DNA of 64,000 nt from Paenibacillus macerans (GTDB taxonomy: Bacteria > Bacillota > Bacilli > Paenibacillales > Paenibacillaceae), in contig NZ_UGSI01000001.1 in the NCBI RefSeq assembly GCF_900454495.1, positions 3,038,001 to 3,102,000 of the forward strand. The letters are read 5' to 3'. Below, one piece after another: positions 1 through 8,362 of this stretch. The position numbers and the translations under genes were made by a program. A model generated the notes under the pieces. The model was not told the origin of the DNA. It did not search any database and worked only from the letters and a program-made list of their open reading frames with translations. Numbering within the stretch: position 1 is the first letter of the stretch; each line of letters begins with the position of its first letter.

Positions 1-543
1 CAAAGCAGCCAGTCCTAAAGCCATGACGTAGGACCAACCTTTATAGATCACATCAATCTCTGCAAGTTGCGGAGTAAACAAATAGCTTTTGGCAAAAGCC
101 CCATAGAGCGGTGCGACGACTTCATCTACGGCCCTTACCGTCAACCCTTCAATCGCGTCGTAAATTAACTTTCCGCTCATCAGGTCCTGAAAGGTCTGAA
201 GCATATCGTCAATTTTTTTGATCAGTTTTTTAGCCCAGCCAAAGAGTCCCCCTGAATCAGAATCATTGGATTCATCTTCTTCCTCTTCGTCTGGCTTCGG
301 TGAATCCGAATCATCGGATTCTTCCGGTTCTTCCGGTTCTTCCGGTTTTTCCTGTTTTCCCTCGTCTGGCTCTGGTTTGTCGGTAGGCACCTGGTTACTT
401 GCTTTAGCAACTGTAGCCGAACTAACAAAATACAACGATGAAGGTGTAGGGGCCGCCTCTGCGGCCCCTACCACTCGAAAAAGAATGAGAACCGTTACGA
501 TCAGAATAACGGTTCCCCAGCGTATATGCTTTATGATGTTCAC
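1..543 (-). CDS. VirB6/TrbL-like membrane protein with acidic linker (3' end off the window)
   Basis: The frame is open for 181 codons from a GTG start whose GTGA overlaps the stop of the preceding gene, indicating translational coupling. Residues 1-25 form a hydrophobic signal or membrane segment. Residues about 55-90 are a Pro/Glu/Asp/Ser-rich acidic linker with repeated PEE units. A basic amphipathic stretch (WAKKLIKKIDDML) follows, then a new hydrophobic segment begins at the window edge. The layout of signal, linker and polytopic membrane region fits VirB6/TrbL-type proteins of type IV secretion channels. No diagnostic motif is visible in the part present, so the function is inferred from layout and neighbours. 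Confidence 0.6.
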   Translation of the reverse strand, partial: MNIIKHIRWGTVILIVTVLILFRVVGAAEAAPTPSSLYFVSSATVAKASNQVPTDKPEPDEGKQEKPEEPEEPEESDDSDSPKPDEEEEDESNDSDSGGLFGWAKKLIKKIDDMLQTFQDLMSGKLIYDAIEGLTVRAVDEVVAPLYGAFAKSYLFTPQLAEIDVIYKGWSYVMALGLAAL

Positions 544-863
544 CACCCCAAAAGCGACATAAAGTCAAAAAATCGGCTAATGATCAAAATCACGGAACCG
601 GAAATAAATAGAAAGATCAATAGCAGACCAAGGAGCAGGTTTTTCCAAACCTTTTTGTTCCGAATTGAATCTTTTCCTGAAGCGACCATTGCGAGAAAAA
701 CTAGTAATTTATAAAACCAATAGACAAATGCGGCAGTTGACAGTACGGTACCCACGGCACCGATCATAACGAAAACCCAATCCAGCTCACTTAAAACTCC
801 TGGATCAATGGTATACATTTTTTTTAATTGAGGGATGTATGGGTTGTCTGCATTCGCAATCAT
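540..863 (-). CDS. Small two-TM membrane protein, pilin-like
   Basis: The product is 107 aa with two strong hydrophobic segments (about 29-61 and 74-97) separated by a short polar loop containing SGKDSI. It is paralogous to the next gene upstream: both carry L-x-x-LDW-x-F before the first segment and SGK-x-SI between the segments. Two membrane helices with a short cytoplasmic loop fit VirB2/TrbC-type pilins or other small type IV secretion subunits, but no family could be named with certainty. It ends in a GTGA overlap with the VirB6/TrbL-like gene. The Shine-Dalgarno is modest (GGCGGTGAT). Confidence 0.65.
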   Translation of the reverse strand: MIANADNPYIPQLKKMYTIDPGVLSELDWVFVMIGAVGTVLSTAAFVYWFYKLLVFLAMVASGKDSIRNKKVWKNLLLGLLLIFLFISGSVILIISRFFDFMSLLGW

Positions 864-887
864 AGCATCACCGCCAAAAAGTCTTTA

Positions 888-1352
888 TCAGGAGATTTCC
901 GTCCGAGCTTCATACACGTCATCCACGGATCGCTCAATTTGGCTCGTCGTTTTGCCATCTCCACCGATATCCTGTTTGTTGGTCCATTCATAAATGTTCC
1001 CCAGAATTTTGAACAAAGCGCCCGAGAACAGTAGAAACAAAATCAAAATTACAACCCCTATTTCCACCCAAAATGCCTTGTCTTTTATGCTGCTCTTACC
1101 ACTCGTAATTTTCGCAATTTTAACAATAATCCGCCAAATCAAAAGTACAAAGGTGGCCGCAAGCAATAGGGATATCACAATCATGATCGGGCTAAAAAGC
1201 CAATCCAGCCCATCTAGCACACTCCACTTCCACTTCATGTAACCTCCGATTTTTTCAACGGGATTCTCCCCGCCCCCTTCTTCCGCAAATGCCAGAACCG
1301 GAAACAAAAAGACGCTCATCATCATGAAGAGCGTCAGAAGGTACTTTTTCAT
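888..1352 (-). CDS. Secreted/membrane small protein, paralogue of the next gene
   Basis: The protein has a clear signal peptide (MKKYLLTLF then hydrophobic core, likely cleavage after AFA), a polar Gly/Glu segment, and two membrane helices around an SGKSSIKDK loop. A polar C-terminal tail of about 30 residues follows. The start at 1352 was chosen because AAAGGATG lies 7-9 bases upstream; more upstream in-frame starts overlap that site. The core aligns with the 107-aa product downstream, so the two are a tandem duplication. Signal peptide plus two helices recalls VirB2-type pilins. Function is inferred from position beside the VirB6/TrbL-like gene. Confidence 0.65.
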   Translation of the reverse strand: MKKYLLTLFMMMSVFLFPVLAFAEEGGGENPVEKIGGYMKWKWSVLDGLDWLFSPIMIVISLLLAATFVLLIWRIIVKIAKITSGKSSIKDKAFWVEIGVVILILFLLFSGALFKILGNIYEWTNKQDIGGDGKTTSQIERSVDDVYEARTEIS

Positions 1353-1368
1353 ATATTTCATCCTTTCA

Positions 1369-2154
1369 TTAAAAAACAAAGTGATTTTGAAACATCAGCA
1401 TCGCCCAAATCAAAAGGCTACATCCCCAACATACTCGTGCGATCCATCGCTCCGCTGATCCACCATTGTGAAACCAATGGAGAGCAATTTTAAGCTTAGG
1501 TAATAGTAAGGAATGAATTCCCTCGCTGCCAAAAACATCTCCTGCCAGATGCGCCCACCAACCTAACACAAAGCCGAAGGCCAGCGCATAAATCAGTTCC
1601 GGTTGTTGAGTTGAAAAACTAAGAAGGCCGACAGACAGGACTGCAGCAAATTCCGGGGTATGGATCACTCCGCGATGGCTGACTAATGGCAAAACTAAAA
1701 AAGCAAAGCCGGCAAACGCTGTGATCCAATGCAGATCATATATGGCATAACCGCTTAGCAATAATGCACCAATCCCGATAAGGACCAGACTTCTAAGTCT
1801 AGCCAAAAGCCAGCTCAAAACAGCTGCACCTAACCACAAGGGAGCACTTCGACTCCATTCACCGAGAGTTGATGAAGCATTCCCAACATATGAAAGAAGC
1901 ATGAAAACAAGCCCCACGACGCCAAAAAACACCGACATTGACCTTAATAAATGCCGGTACTTTGCTGGAAATTGGATATGTTTGCTGGCTGTACTGGTTT
2001 TATGATCCAAATCAGGGGCCAGTCCGCCGACTGACGAGGCAAAAACAATGGCGGTTGCTGGAAAAATACTGCTTTGTAAGGCCGGATCAGCCATAAAGTA
2101 CAGACCTACCGTTCCAGTAGCAACAGCTAATGCAACATGCCCTTTTTTGTTCAA
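1369..2154 (-). CDS. YdjM-type membrane metal-dependent hydrolase (DUF457)
   Basis: A 261-aa polytopic membrane protein. The N-terminal MNKKGHVALA, the DLDH motif near residue 50, the HRGVIHT motif near 160 and HLAGDVF near 200 are the conserved metal-ligand-type motifs of the YdjM/LexA-regulated inner-membrane hydrolase family. Family members are common on plasmids and conjugative elements, and their substrate is unknown. It sits between the CpaE-like ATPase and the small membrane proteins with the same strand and short gaps, consistent with one transcription unit. Confidence 0.75.
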   Translation of the reverse strand: MNKKGHVALAVATGTVGLYFMADPALQSSIFPATAIVFASSVGGLAPDLDHKTSTASKHIQFPAKYRHLLRSMSVFFGVVGLVFMLLSYVGNASSTLGEWSRSAPLWLGAAVLSWLLARLRSLVLIGIGALLLSGYAIYDLHWITAFAGFAFLVLPLVSHRGVIHTPEFAAVLSVGLLSFSTQQPELIYALAFGFVLGWWAHLAGDVFGSEGIHSLLLPKLKIALHWFHNGGSAERWIARVCWGCSLLIWAMLMFQNHFVF

Positions 2155-2174
2155 TCATGTTACCTCGCTTTCTT

Positions 2175-3161
2175 TTAAAAGAGACGGGCAAACTTTTTTT
2201 TCGGCCGTTTTTCCATGACCGGTGACAGCATACCTTCTAAAACTTCTGCCGTTTCAGACCGAATTTCCAACACTTCGGGATTCGAAGGCACTGCAAACAC
2301 CGGACGCCCGGATAAGAGTTCAGCCAATTCCTCTTGGGCTGTTGCGCTCGCAAGTGGAAGGGCGATTCGCCAACGATCTTGTCGTACCTGTGCATTTATT
2401 TGACAAAACTGAACGATTTCCCGCATTCTCCACAGGCTCCCGGACCCGATCAGAATAGGTAATTCCGCTTTAAAGAACAAGCGCTGTACCTCTTCGCTCG
2501 CTGTTAAATCTCCAAGGTCCAAAATCAAATAGCGAAACTGCTGAGTATGATCAATCCAGTTCCAATCGGTTTCATGCCGAAATAGTGTTAAATTTCCGCC
2601 CAAGTTAAAGTACGACCCATCACTATAACTTCCCAGTTCGACATATCTTAAAAAATCAAAACATGGGTGATTCCCACCTTCCCATACGGCCACTTTCCTT
2701 CGGCTTACGTTCGCCAAATACTGAGCAACCAATAGAGCGGTATGGGTGCTTCCAGCCCCTCCGTAAACACCTCCAACGGCAATTAGGACCGTGCCCCGAT
2801 TTGAAGAATAATGAGTAGATGTCCCCTCTCGAAAGTTACCCAGTACACTCTCGTTTCTTGTCGCCTTAGAGGAATAGAGGGTTTCCTCCCATTCCTCCTC
2901 AGCCCAAACCAAGGAGGCCCCTCGAGCGGTCCAGCGGCGAACGTTTTGTGAGGAAGCATCAGGACTGACAACTATCACCTCCGTTTTCCCCACTGCGAAA
3001 TCCTCCAGAATTTCATGTGCTAACGTTTCATGGACCAAGAGTAAACTAGGCTGCAGCACAAAAAGAGCTCGCTCCATCTTTTCTTTGTCCTGATCGGAAA
3101 AGATCGTTAGCCATGGCGGAGTTATTTTTTTGGGCTCTAAGCCATACAACATGACGTGCAA
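2175..3161 (-). CDS. CpaE/MinD-like P-loop ATPase
   Basis: A 328-aa protein. Residues about 125-145 contain GGVYGGAGSTHTA, a deviant Walker A in which the usual GKT/S lysine is not obvious, followed by an AAYLA-type helix. LILDLGDL near residue 215 fits the MinD-type switch region. The N-terminal 100 residues look like a receiver-like or pseudo-receiver domain, as in CpaE proteins that position pilus or secretion machinery. The C terminus is basic (KRPKKKF). Start is TTG at 3161, preceded by AAGGGGGTG. Its place at the head of the conjugation-like genes suggests it serves that apparatus; that is inference. Confidence 0.6.
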   Translation of the reverse strand: MHVMLYGLEPKKITPPWLTIFSDQDKEKMERALFVLQPSLLLVHETLAHEILEDFAVGKTEVIVVSPDASSQNVRRWTARGASLVWAEEEWEETLYSSKATRNESVLGNFREGTSTHYSSNRGTVLIAVGGVYGGAGSTHTALLVAQYLANVSRRKVAVWEGGNHPCFDFLRYVELGSYSDGSYFNLGGNLTLFRHETDWNWIDHTQQFRYLILDLGDLTASEEVQRLFFKAELPILIGSGSLWRMREIVQFCQINAQVRQDRWRIALPLASATAQEELAELLSGRPVFAVPSNPEVLEIRSETAEVLEGMLSPVMEKRPKKKFARLF

Positions 3162-3303
3162 ATCTATTTCACCCCCTTACAAACCAACAAGCTGCCCGGT
3201 TACCTGGAGGGCAGCTTGTCGTGTTCAATTTGTTTACGATATTAGGTTAACTCTTTTTTTCCAGAGAAACGTACCCGAAAAGTATGAAAAAAGTATGATG
3301 ATT

Positions 3304-3993
3304 TTAGGTACCAGGCTGGAGAGTAGCAATTCTATTTTTTGAAATCTCAAACCACTGAGGGTCAATTTCAAACGCATCCCATATCCGCCCCAGTTCTTCG
3401 GCTGCAGTGGCCACAACACCACTGCCGGAGAAAAAATCCACTACATGTTCCCCTGGCTCACTGCTACACTCGATGATCGTCTTCATCAATTCAATGGGCT
3501 TCTCCGTTGGATGGATCGTTAGGTTCCCAGGAATCCTCGGGATCTCCCATACATCGCTTTTCTTACGCGTTGAAACCCTTCTTACCTTGCTCTTTCCTTT
3601 CACGGCCAAAATGATAAACTCATGGCGATAACGGTATTGCCATCCCATCCCCATCTGTTTCTTGTCCCATACGATGCAGTTTTTAATACTAAAACCAACC
3701 AATTTAAGCCAGCGAACCATATCCGGGTATGTACGCCAATCGATGCAGACATACAGATGACGACCAGGCTTAAGCACGCGGTAGGCTTCTCTCATCCAAG
3801 AAAGGGAAAACCGACGATATGCAGCTGGCGGCAAATCATCGTTAGCGATAATATTAAATCTCGGGCGCTTGGATTTAGTCTGAGTCGTTCCACCGAATTT
3901 GAGATTATACGGAGGATCTGCTATTACTAAATCCACTGTTTCATCATTAATATATTTTTGAGCTCCATCTATGCAACTTTCCAAGTACAACAT
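3304..3993 (-). CDS. Site-specific DNA methyltransferase (N-4/N-6 class)
   Basis: A 229-aa methyltransferase with catalytic DPPYNL near residue 25, HPTEKP near 175 and the AdoMet-binding FFSGSGVV near 200, in the order IV then I that marks beta-class amino-methyltransferases. No restriction endonuclease lies beside it, so it is probably an orphan phage-type enzyme protecting or marking element DNA. The start at 3993 was chosen for AAGGAGG nine bases upstream; upstream in-frame codons have no such site. It appears complete, unlike the methyltransferase remnants near 10 kb. Confidence 0.85.
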   Translation of the reverse strand: MLYLESCIDGAQKYINDETVDLVIADPPYNLKFGGTTQTKSKRPRFNIIANDDLPPAAYRRFSLSWMREAYRVLKPGRHLYVCIDWRTYPDMVRWLKLVGFSIKNCIVWDKKQMGMGWQYRYRHEFIILAVKGKSKVRRVSTRKKSDVWEIPRIPGNLTIHPTEKPIELMKTIIECSSEPGEHVVDFFSGSGVVATAAEELGRIWDAFEIDPQWFEISKNRIATLQPGT

Positions 3994-4098
3994 GTATAAG
4001 TTCCTCCTTTTATTTTCTATACAAATAATACGATTAACAAGAACGTATGTTCCTGGTTTTCCGCAAGCAAATGTTACGAATTCTAGGAGCCAAAAATG

Positions 4099-4134
4099 AT
4101 AAGACCTTCCACTCAAAGAGGAGGAAGGTCTTAT
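4099..4134 (-). terminator. Rho-independent terminator
   Basis: A perfect 12-bp stem (4099-4110 with 4123-4134) and a 12-base loop are followed on the minus strand by a five-T run (4096-4092). It lies just after the stop of the 4144-4437 gene and before the methyltransferase gene, so it separates the two transcription units. Confidence 0.8.
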
Positions 4135-4143
4135 ATTAGAGTA

Positions 4144-4437
4144 TTATGAATCTTCTGGAAGTAAATCCAAGTATACTCCATCGTCTTTATAAATGATTTT
4201 GTAATATACCTGAAGATCTTCACAGATCGTCTTAAACCGATTTATCCAGTTCTCTTTATCATGATGATCGTTCGTACAAATCATGGCATCACCTTCATAC
4301 ATTGCCCATTCAAAAGTGTTCAAAAGATCGGCAATATCTTCTTTCACTACATCTAATCCATTTTTCTGTTCATATGTTAAATGAAATTGATCTTCAAGTT
4401 TTTTCATATGTTCTATAACGAATCTATTCGTTCCCAT
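4144..4437 (-). CDS. Hypothetical acidic protein
   Basis: A 97-aa acidic protein with GGGAG upstream of its ATG and a strong terminator after its stop. No motif or family was recognised. The N-terminal half is predicted helical (HMKKLEDQFHLTYEQ). The C-terminal half alternates aromatic and charged residues and may form strands. Its position with its own terminator suggests the end of the 4.1-6.4 kb transcription unit. Confidence 0.6.
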   Translation of the reverse strand: MGTNRFVIEHMKKLEDQFHLTYEQKNGLDVVKEDIADLLNTFEWAMYEGDAMICTNDHHDKENWINRFKTICEDLQVYYKIIYKDDGVYLDLLPEDS

Positions 4438-4546
4438 GTTCTTTTACTCCCTTCAGTTATCCTTCTATTTTTGCCTTCCGTTCAGCCTCACATAAAAAAT
4501 AAATTCCTCCTTAATCAGATAAGAAAGCGGACAAATAATGGTTTGT

Positions 4547-4918
4547 TCAAAACTTTCCAGAATCACCAATTAAAAGGTAAGCCTGGTATCCCTCTGCCCT
4601 AATTTGGTATTCAATTTTGGTATATAACTGATCTGATTCATACGTTGAAAAGAATTCCATCATCTGAATCACGAAGAAAAAACTTTTTCCTGCAGATGTT
4701 AGCTCAGGTTGTTTAACCGCTTTGCCCATACTCATCAATCCCTCAAAGACCGATTGTATTTTCCAAATAGGCGCATTGGTAATTAAGGGCACAGCTTCAT
4801 TTAAAACGTAATAGATTTTACTATAAAGAACGTCATGATTCATATACATTAGTCCTCCGTTCATCCATCCTCGTTTTTTAACGATTGAATGTTTTAGCGA
4901 AGCGGCCTTATTATTCAT
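4547..4918 (-). CDS. Hypothetical protein
   Basis: Up to 123 aa; unrecognised. It overlaps the 3' end of the membrane-protein gene by a few bases if translated from 4918, where GGAAGG is only three bases from the ATG. Internal starts at 4849 and 4843 have GGAGG four and ten bases upstream and may be the true ones, giving about 98-100 aa. The protein is helical, without membrane segments or cysteines. No function can be proposed beyond membership of the element's operon. Confidence 0.5.
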   Translation of the reverse strand: MNNKAASLKHSIVKKRGWMNGGLMYMNHDVLYSKIYYVLNEAVPLITNAPIWKIQSVFEGLMSMGKAVKQPELTSAGKSFFFVIQMMEFFSTYESDQLYTKIEYQIRAEGYQAYLLIGDSGKF

Positions 4919-5486
4919 TATCCTTCCTTGAAATAGGCAGATTCAAAACTTTAGAGGCCCCCTTGCTTAATATACGGCTTACCCTAAAAATCAACTTTCC
5001 AGTAATAAAGATAATTTGACCTATCAACCACATCAGCAACTCAGTCACCCAGATGGGGAATAAAAAGAGGAAGATAAAAATGTGAAGTACCCTATATGGG
5101 TTGGCATTCCTAAAATGGGTGAAAGTCCGTTTGTCTTTAATATCATCTTCTGGATCATTAAAAGTTTTTAGTTCTACAAAGTTGAATATATCTTTCAGTA
5201 TGATATATAAGAAAAAAGGGATATATAACCACATAATGACTAAAAGTATCTGAATACCAAGCTTCATTGCTAACCAACTTTCAAAGATTATTGTAAAAAT
5301 ATTGTCATCCCCAATAAGAACTTTCTGAAACACTCCTGAAAAATAAAAGCCGCAAAAACCGAAAAAAAGAAAGAACAAGCCGAAAATAGACATCTCCATA
5401 GATTCCTCGATGCGACCAATGATGAACATCAATTCAACACCAATAAAGAATAAAACTACCGCTAGAACTAGAAAAAATAAGGACAT
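4911..5486 (-). CDS. Polytopic membrane protein, unknown
   Basis: A protein of about 191 aa with at least four hydrophobic segments (N-terminal VLAVVLFFIGVELMFII, then about 30-55, 80-105 and 135-170) and a charged middle (NDPEDDIKDKRTF). The start at 5486 was chosen because AAGGGGGG lies five to seven bases upstream; the longer reading frame has no ribosome site. No family recognised. A role in the conjugation or phage-membrane apparatus is possible but unsupported. Confidence 0.55.
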   Translation of the reverse strand: MSLFFLVLAVVLFFIGVELMFIIGRIEESMEMSIFGLFFLFFGFCGFYFSGVFQKVLIGDDNIFTIIFESWLAMKLGIQILLVIMWLYIPFFLYIILKDIFNFVELKTFNDPEDDIKDKRTFTHFRNANPYRVLHIFIFLFLFPIWVTELLMWLIGQIIFITGKLIFRVSRILSKGASKVLNLPISRKDNE

Positions 5487-5543
5487 TTGTTGCCCCCCTT
5501 TGTTATTAGACCCCGTGGTCATACGCGAACACGGGGCTCCATT

Positions 5544-6365
5544 TTAAATAACTCTCAAGGATGTAGCTAAAGTAATTAGCGCCGTTTTTTTGACCGTGTA
5601 ATACTTTTGTCTCCCCCAGCCAAAACTATTGATAAGAGCATCATCTATAGGCTCTTCCCTGCAAAAATATTTGGCTTCTACAAGTGATAGCTGCTCAAAA
5701 TCAAGTTCAAGTAGAGCTTTCTTCATCGGATCCATTCGCTCCTCTAAATCCCGCAGTTCTTGTTCCAACCGTTCAATTTTTTCTACCGCCCTTATAAATG
5801 ACGCTTCTATAGGATTATGAATACCTCCGCCCCCTGTCACTCCAGCAAGGTTTCCATAGGTTGCAGTGAGCTTCGTAGGTTCTGCTCTTAAATTAGCTAT
5901 TGCTTTTGGAATCGCCGCCTCGATCCATACTTTCCGCTGGCGGTGGCGATAATGTTCCTTAAGCCGATGCTCAACAATCGGAGCATATTGTTGTCTCATC
6001 GCTACGGGTATGTCCATCTCCAACTGTTCGACGGTAGAATAAAGGCCGATCAATTCAGCCTTTCCAATGTTTTGTAAGTATTTTTCAATAAGCTCCATTT
6101 CTTTGATTTCTTGCGGATTACCATTTTTGCGTCTGCGCTTCAGCCTTTGATAACGAGCACATAACCAATCAATTGGAACGGAGGAGATATTCGTCTGGGT
6201 AACTAAAATATTTTTCATTTTGACCTCCTTTCTAGCCTTTGCTGGTGGTTCAATGGTTTCAACGATTAACGGTAAGACACATTGTTCGAATGAAGCTCCG
6301 CATTCTGGGCAGGTATAGCCTTCCTCCGTCGGGAGGCAAATACTATCACATTCCGTGCAGAGCAT
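5544..6365 (-). CDS. ArpU-like late-gene regulator with N-terminal zinc ribbon
   Basis: A 273-aa protein. Residues 3-23 form a Cys4 zinc ribbon (CTEC and CPEC). The middle is a long charged helical region with a coiled-coil stretch (about 190-215). The last 50 residues (LVEAKYF...YYTVKKTALITLA) resemble the sigma-70 region-4-like helix-turn-helix of ArpU-family phage regulators, which control late genes. The zinc ribbon is not usual for ArpU, so this may be a fusion. Family assignment is by recognition of the C-terminal pattern only. Confidence 0.55.
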   Translation of the reverse strand: MLCTECDSICLPTEEGYTCPECGASFEQCVLPLIVETIEPPAKARKEVKMKNILVTQTNISSVPIDWLCARYQRLKRRRKNGNPQEIKEMELIEKYLQNIGKAELIGLYSTVEQLEMDIPVAMRQQYAPIVEHRLKEHYRHRQRKVWIEAAIPKAIANLRAEPTKLTATYGNLAGVTGGGGIHNPIEASFIRAVEKIERLEQELRDLEERMDPMKKALLELDFEQLSLVEAKYFCREEPIDDALINSFGWGRQKYYTVKKTALITLATSLRVI

Positions 6366-6388
6366 GACTAAATTCCAGCATCCTTGGC

Positions 6389-6502
6389 TTAATCATTCGC
6401 TTCATCAATCCCCGCGCGTACGTCTGCCCATTCCGCACCAGCGATATTTTGGAGGATAAAACGGCACTTAAAGCCGTTAAATAAGGCACATCCCATTTTC
6501 AT
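6389..6502 (-). CDS. Small protein, 37 aa
   Basis: A 37-codon frame starts at ATG 6502 with AGTAGGAA just upstream. Its beginning (MKMGCALFNGFKC) resembles that of the Cys-rich protein encoded at 6821-7099 (MGCSAFNGSIC), sharing MGC-x-x-FNG-x-x-C, so it may be a truncated relative. No function is known. Confidence 0.35.
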   Translation of the reverse strand: MKMGCALFNGFKCRFILQNIAGAEWADVRAGIDEAND

Positions 6503-6542
6503 TTCCTACTTTCACCGTATTTTGATTTAAACAGAACATAAA

Positions 6543-6746
6543 TTAATCGGAATTATTAAAGACTTCCTCACATGTCTCAATCAATGCCATAGCTTCTCCT
6601 TCCAATCGAGTGCCTTTTGTGACTGTTTTTAATGCTTCAATCAAAGCGGCAATGCAGTATCCTTCAGGATGCATTGTATTTAAGTTTGCAATATTTCCAG
6701 CCAGATCAGCGTGTATGTCAATTAGCTTCTCAAGTTTTTTTGGCAT
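6543..6746 (-). CDS. Hypothetical small helical protein
   Basis: A 67-aa helical protein, unrecognised; no cysteine pair or membrane segment. The ribosome site is weak (AAAGAA directly before the ATG). It lies in line with other small minus-strand genes of the element, the only support besides its open frame and sensible composition. Confidence 0.4.
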   Translation of the reverse strand: MPKKLEKLIDIHADLAGNIANLNTMHPEGYCIAALIEALKTVTKGTRLEGEAMALIETCEEVFNNSD

Positions 6747-6820
6747 TTCTTTTGGAAATTTGACTATGATAATTCACCATCCTTATTACTGCTTGCTGCG
6801 CTAAATTTTCGAAATGTGCA

Positions 6821-7099
6821 TTAATCGTTCTCGAATCCACCGCAACAAACTAAGTCATCTTCCAGAAAATCTGTCTTAGGTGGATCTCCTTCAAACTCTG
6901 GCTCTGGAAAATAAGGTCTTATCGTGCAGCAACGTTTCCCGTCTTTCGCGTAAAAGAACTTACAATCCTCGCATTTGTTTTGAGTAGCATCCGGGCCTTC
7001 GCCGTATATTTCAGCACAAGCCTTGCTGTCAGGGAGAAGGAACATGCAAGAGTCGCCAGTCACCGAACATATTGAACCGTTAAATGCAGAACATCCCAC
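6821..7099 (-). CDS. Cysteine-rich small protein
   Basis: A 92-aa protein with eleven cysteines: MGC, two more near 11 and 18, C28, CEDC near 43-46, CC near 57 and CC near 85. Such spacing suggests zinc or iron-sulfur binding. Start is GTG at 7099 with GGAGG seven bases upstream. No family was recognised. Its first residues match the small frame at 6389-6502. Confidence 0.6.
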   Translation of the reverse strand: MGCSAFNGSICSVTGDSCMFLLPDSKACAEIYGEGPDATQNKCEDCKFFYAKDGKRCCTIRPYFPEPEFEGDPPKTDFLEDDLVCCGGFEND

Positions 7100-7128
7100 G
7101 CAATTTCCTCCTTCGCTCCTTGTGTCTA

Positions 7129-7449
7129 TTACATAGGCGTGCCCATTATTTCACGCGGGTACAGCTTGTCTTTGATCTCGTTGTAAGCATCTGTGCGATC
7201 ATAAAGTGGCACGTATCTATGTGTAAGATCGGATGTTCCAGTGCCAGCTGCGGGCGACCAAAGAAATGCCGATGGTTTTTCTCGCCCACTGGATAAAATA
7301 GGAACTCCCAACTGTTTGCATCTAGTTTTGGACAGCAGAATTGCAAATTCATAGGGTTTATGGGTCCAACGATTCGACGTTGGAATATAATATGGCAACC
7401 CCGTCTGAATCACTTCTTCTTTTGTATATCTACCTTGGGCATTTGGCAT
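7129..7449 (-). CDS. Hypothetical protein
   Basis: A 106-aa basic protein starting at ATG 7449, where GAAGGGAG stands eight bases upstream; the longer frame to 7467 lacks a site. No recognised motif. A small proline- and glycine-rich middle (SSGREKPSAFLWSPAAGTG) suggests a compact non-membrane protein. Same strand and spacing as neighbours, so part of the element's small-gene cluster. Confidence 0.5.
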   Translation of the reverse strand: MPNAQGRYTKEEVIQTGLPYYIPTSNRWTHKPYEFAILLSKTRCKQLGVPILSSGREKPSAFLWSPAAGTGTSDLTHRYVPLYDRTDAYNEIKDKLYPREIMGTPM

Positions 7450-7479
7450 TTTTAAAACTCCCTTCAATCTACTATGTTT

Positions 7480-8097
7480 TCAGATTTGCATACTTGCCGG
7501 CCTTAAGTACCCCAGTTCTATCGCTTTTTGCCGTATTGCCTGCATATCTTCATCAGGATAACCCCAATGCCCACAGTAAAGGCCACAGTACCCGTTATTG
7601 TGATTAGCATCGTCGTCCCCGTTAATATAATCCCTGAAATCGCACATCAAGCCCCACAGCGTTCCTCCATGACTGAAATGATAGTGTTCGCCAGGCATCG
7701 ATTTATCCATTAGCAGTAACTCACCTGTGTAGTCGTCCATCAGCCAAAGTTTGTTTGAAGCCCCGAAAAAATAGGCAAATCGATCGTGTTTTATGGAATA
7801 TAGGAATCGTCGGCCCCTTCGGCCAATTTCTCTGATGATTTCATTGACTATGTCTATACGGTGTTGTTCACGAAAAGGTGGCTCACCGGGCAAAGGTTCA
7901 GATTGTCCGATTTTCCGAACTCTAACGATTTTCAAATAATCAATAAATGTAATGTCAGGGTCACAATCACTAAATTCAAGGAAAGCTGCGTATTTTGCTG
8001 CTCCTGGAGTATTGCCTTTTTTTAAAGCCGAGTAATCTGGGCAATCATCAAAATATCCTGGGTAAGAAATTTCGTACAAATTAATCGCATCACTCAA
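7480..8097 (-). CDS. Hypothetical phage-type protein
   Basis: A 205-aa acidic protein starting at TTG 8097 with AAGGAG ten bases upstream. It has scattered Cys and His residues near the C terminus (GYCGLYCGHWGYPDE) that could bind metal, but no family was recognised. A sigma-70-type promoter lies about 200 bases upstream (8294-8322), so this gene may head a transcription unit running down to about 4.1 kb. Confidence 0.55.
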   Translation of the reverse strand: MSDAINLYEISYPGYFDDCPDYSALKKGNTPGAAKYAAFLEFSDCDPDITFIDYLKIVRVRKIGQSEPLPGEPPFREQHRIDIVNEIIREIGRRGRRFLYSIKHDRFAYFFGASNKLWLMDDYTGELLLMDKSMPGEHYHFSHGGTLWGLMCDFRDYINGDDDANHNNGYCGLYCGHWGYPDEDMQAIRQKAIELGYLRPASMQI

Positions 8098-8293
8098 CTT
8101 TTATCAACTCCTTGCTTCGCATTTTGAGTCAATCACGCATCCGGCTATTCCTTGCATCATTCTGACTTCGCCCGTTATCCTCACTCGTACCACTCAGTTC
8201 ATAACTCGTTTCGGCGCCTGCTTCGTCACCTAGGTCCACACTGGGTTCAAGTGGTCCCCGCGGATTACAACTCCCTATATTTACCATGTATAT

Positions 8294-8322
8294 AATCTAC
8301 GGTAATTTTAACATATAGTCAA
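8294..8322 (-). promoter_or_regulatory. Candidate sigma-A promoter
   Basis: On the minus strand, TTGACT (8322-8317) and TAGATT (8299-8294) are separated by 17 bases in an AT-rich patch. This 265-bp intergenic region (8098-8362) holds no gene, and the promoter points at the gene starting at 8097, leaving a leader of about 190 bases whose role is unknown. Confidence 0.45.
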
Positions 8323-8362
8323 TATTGAATTATAAGTTCAATTATCAAACCCTTGGTTAGAA

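Noticed and set aside
222..562. Ser/Gly-rich plus-strand and Lys/Asn-rich minus-strand frames at the left edge
   Set aside because: Shadows of the acidic linker of the VirB6/TrbL-like gene.
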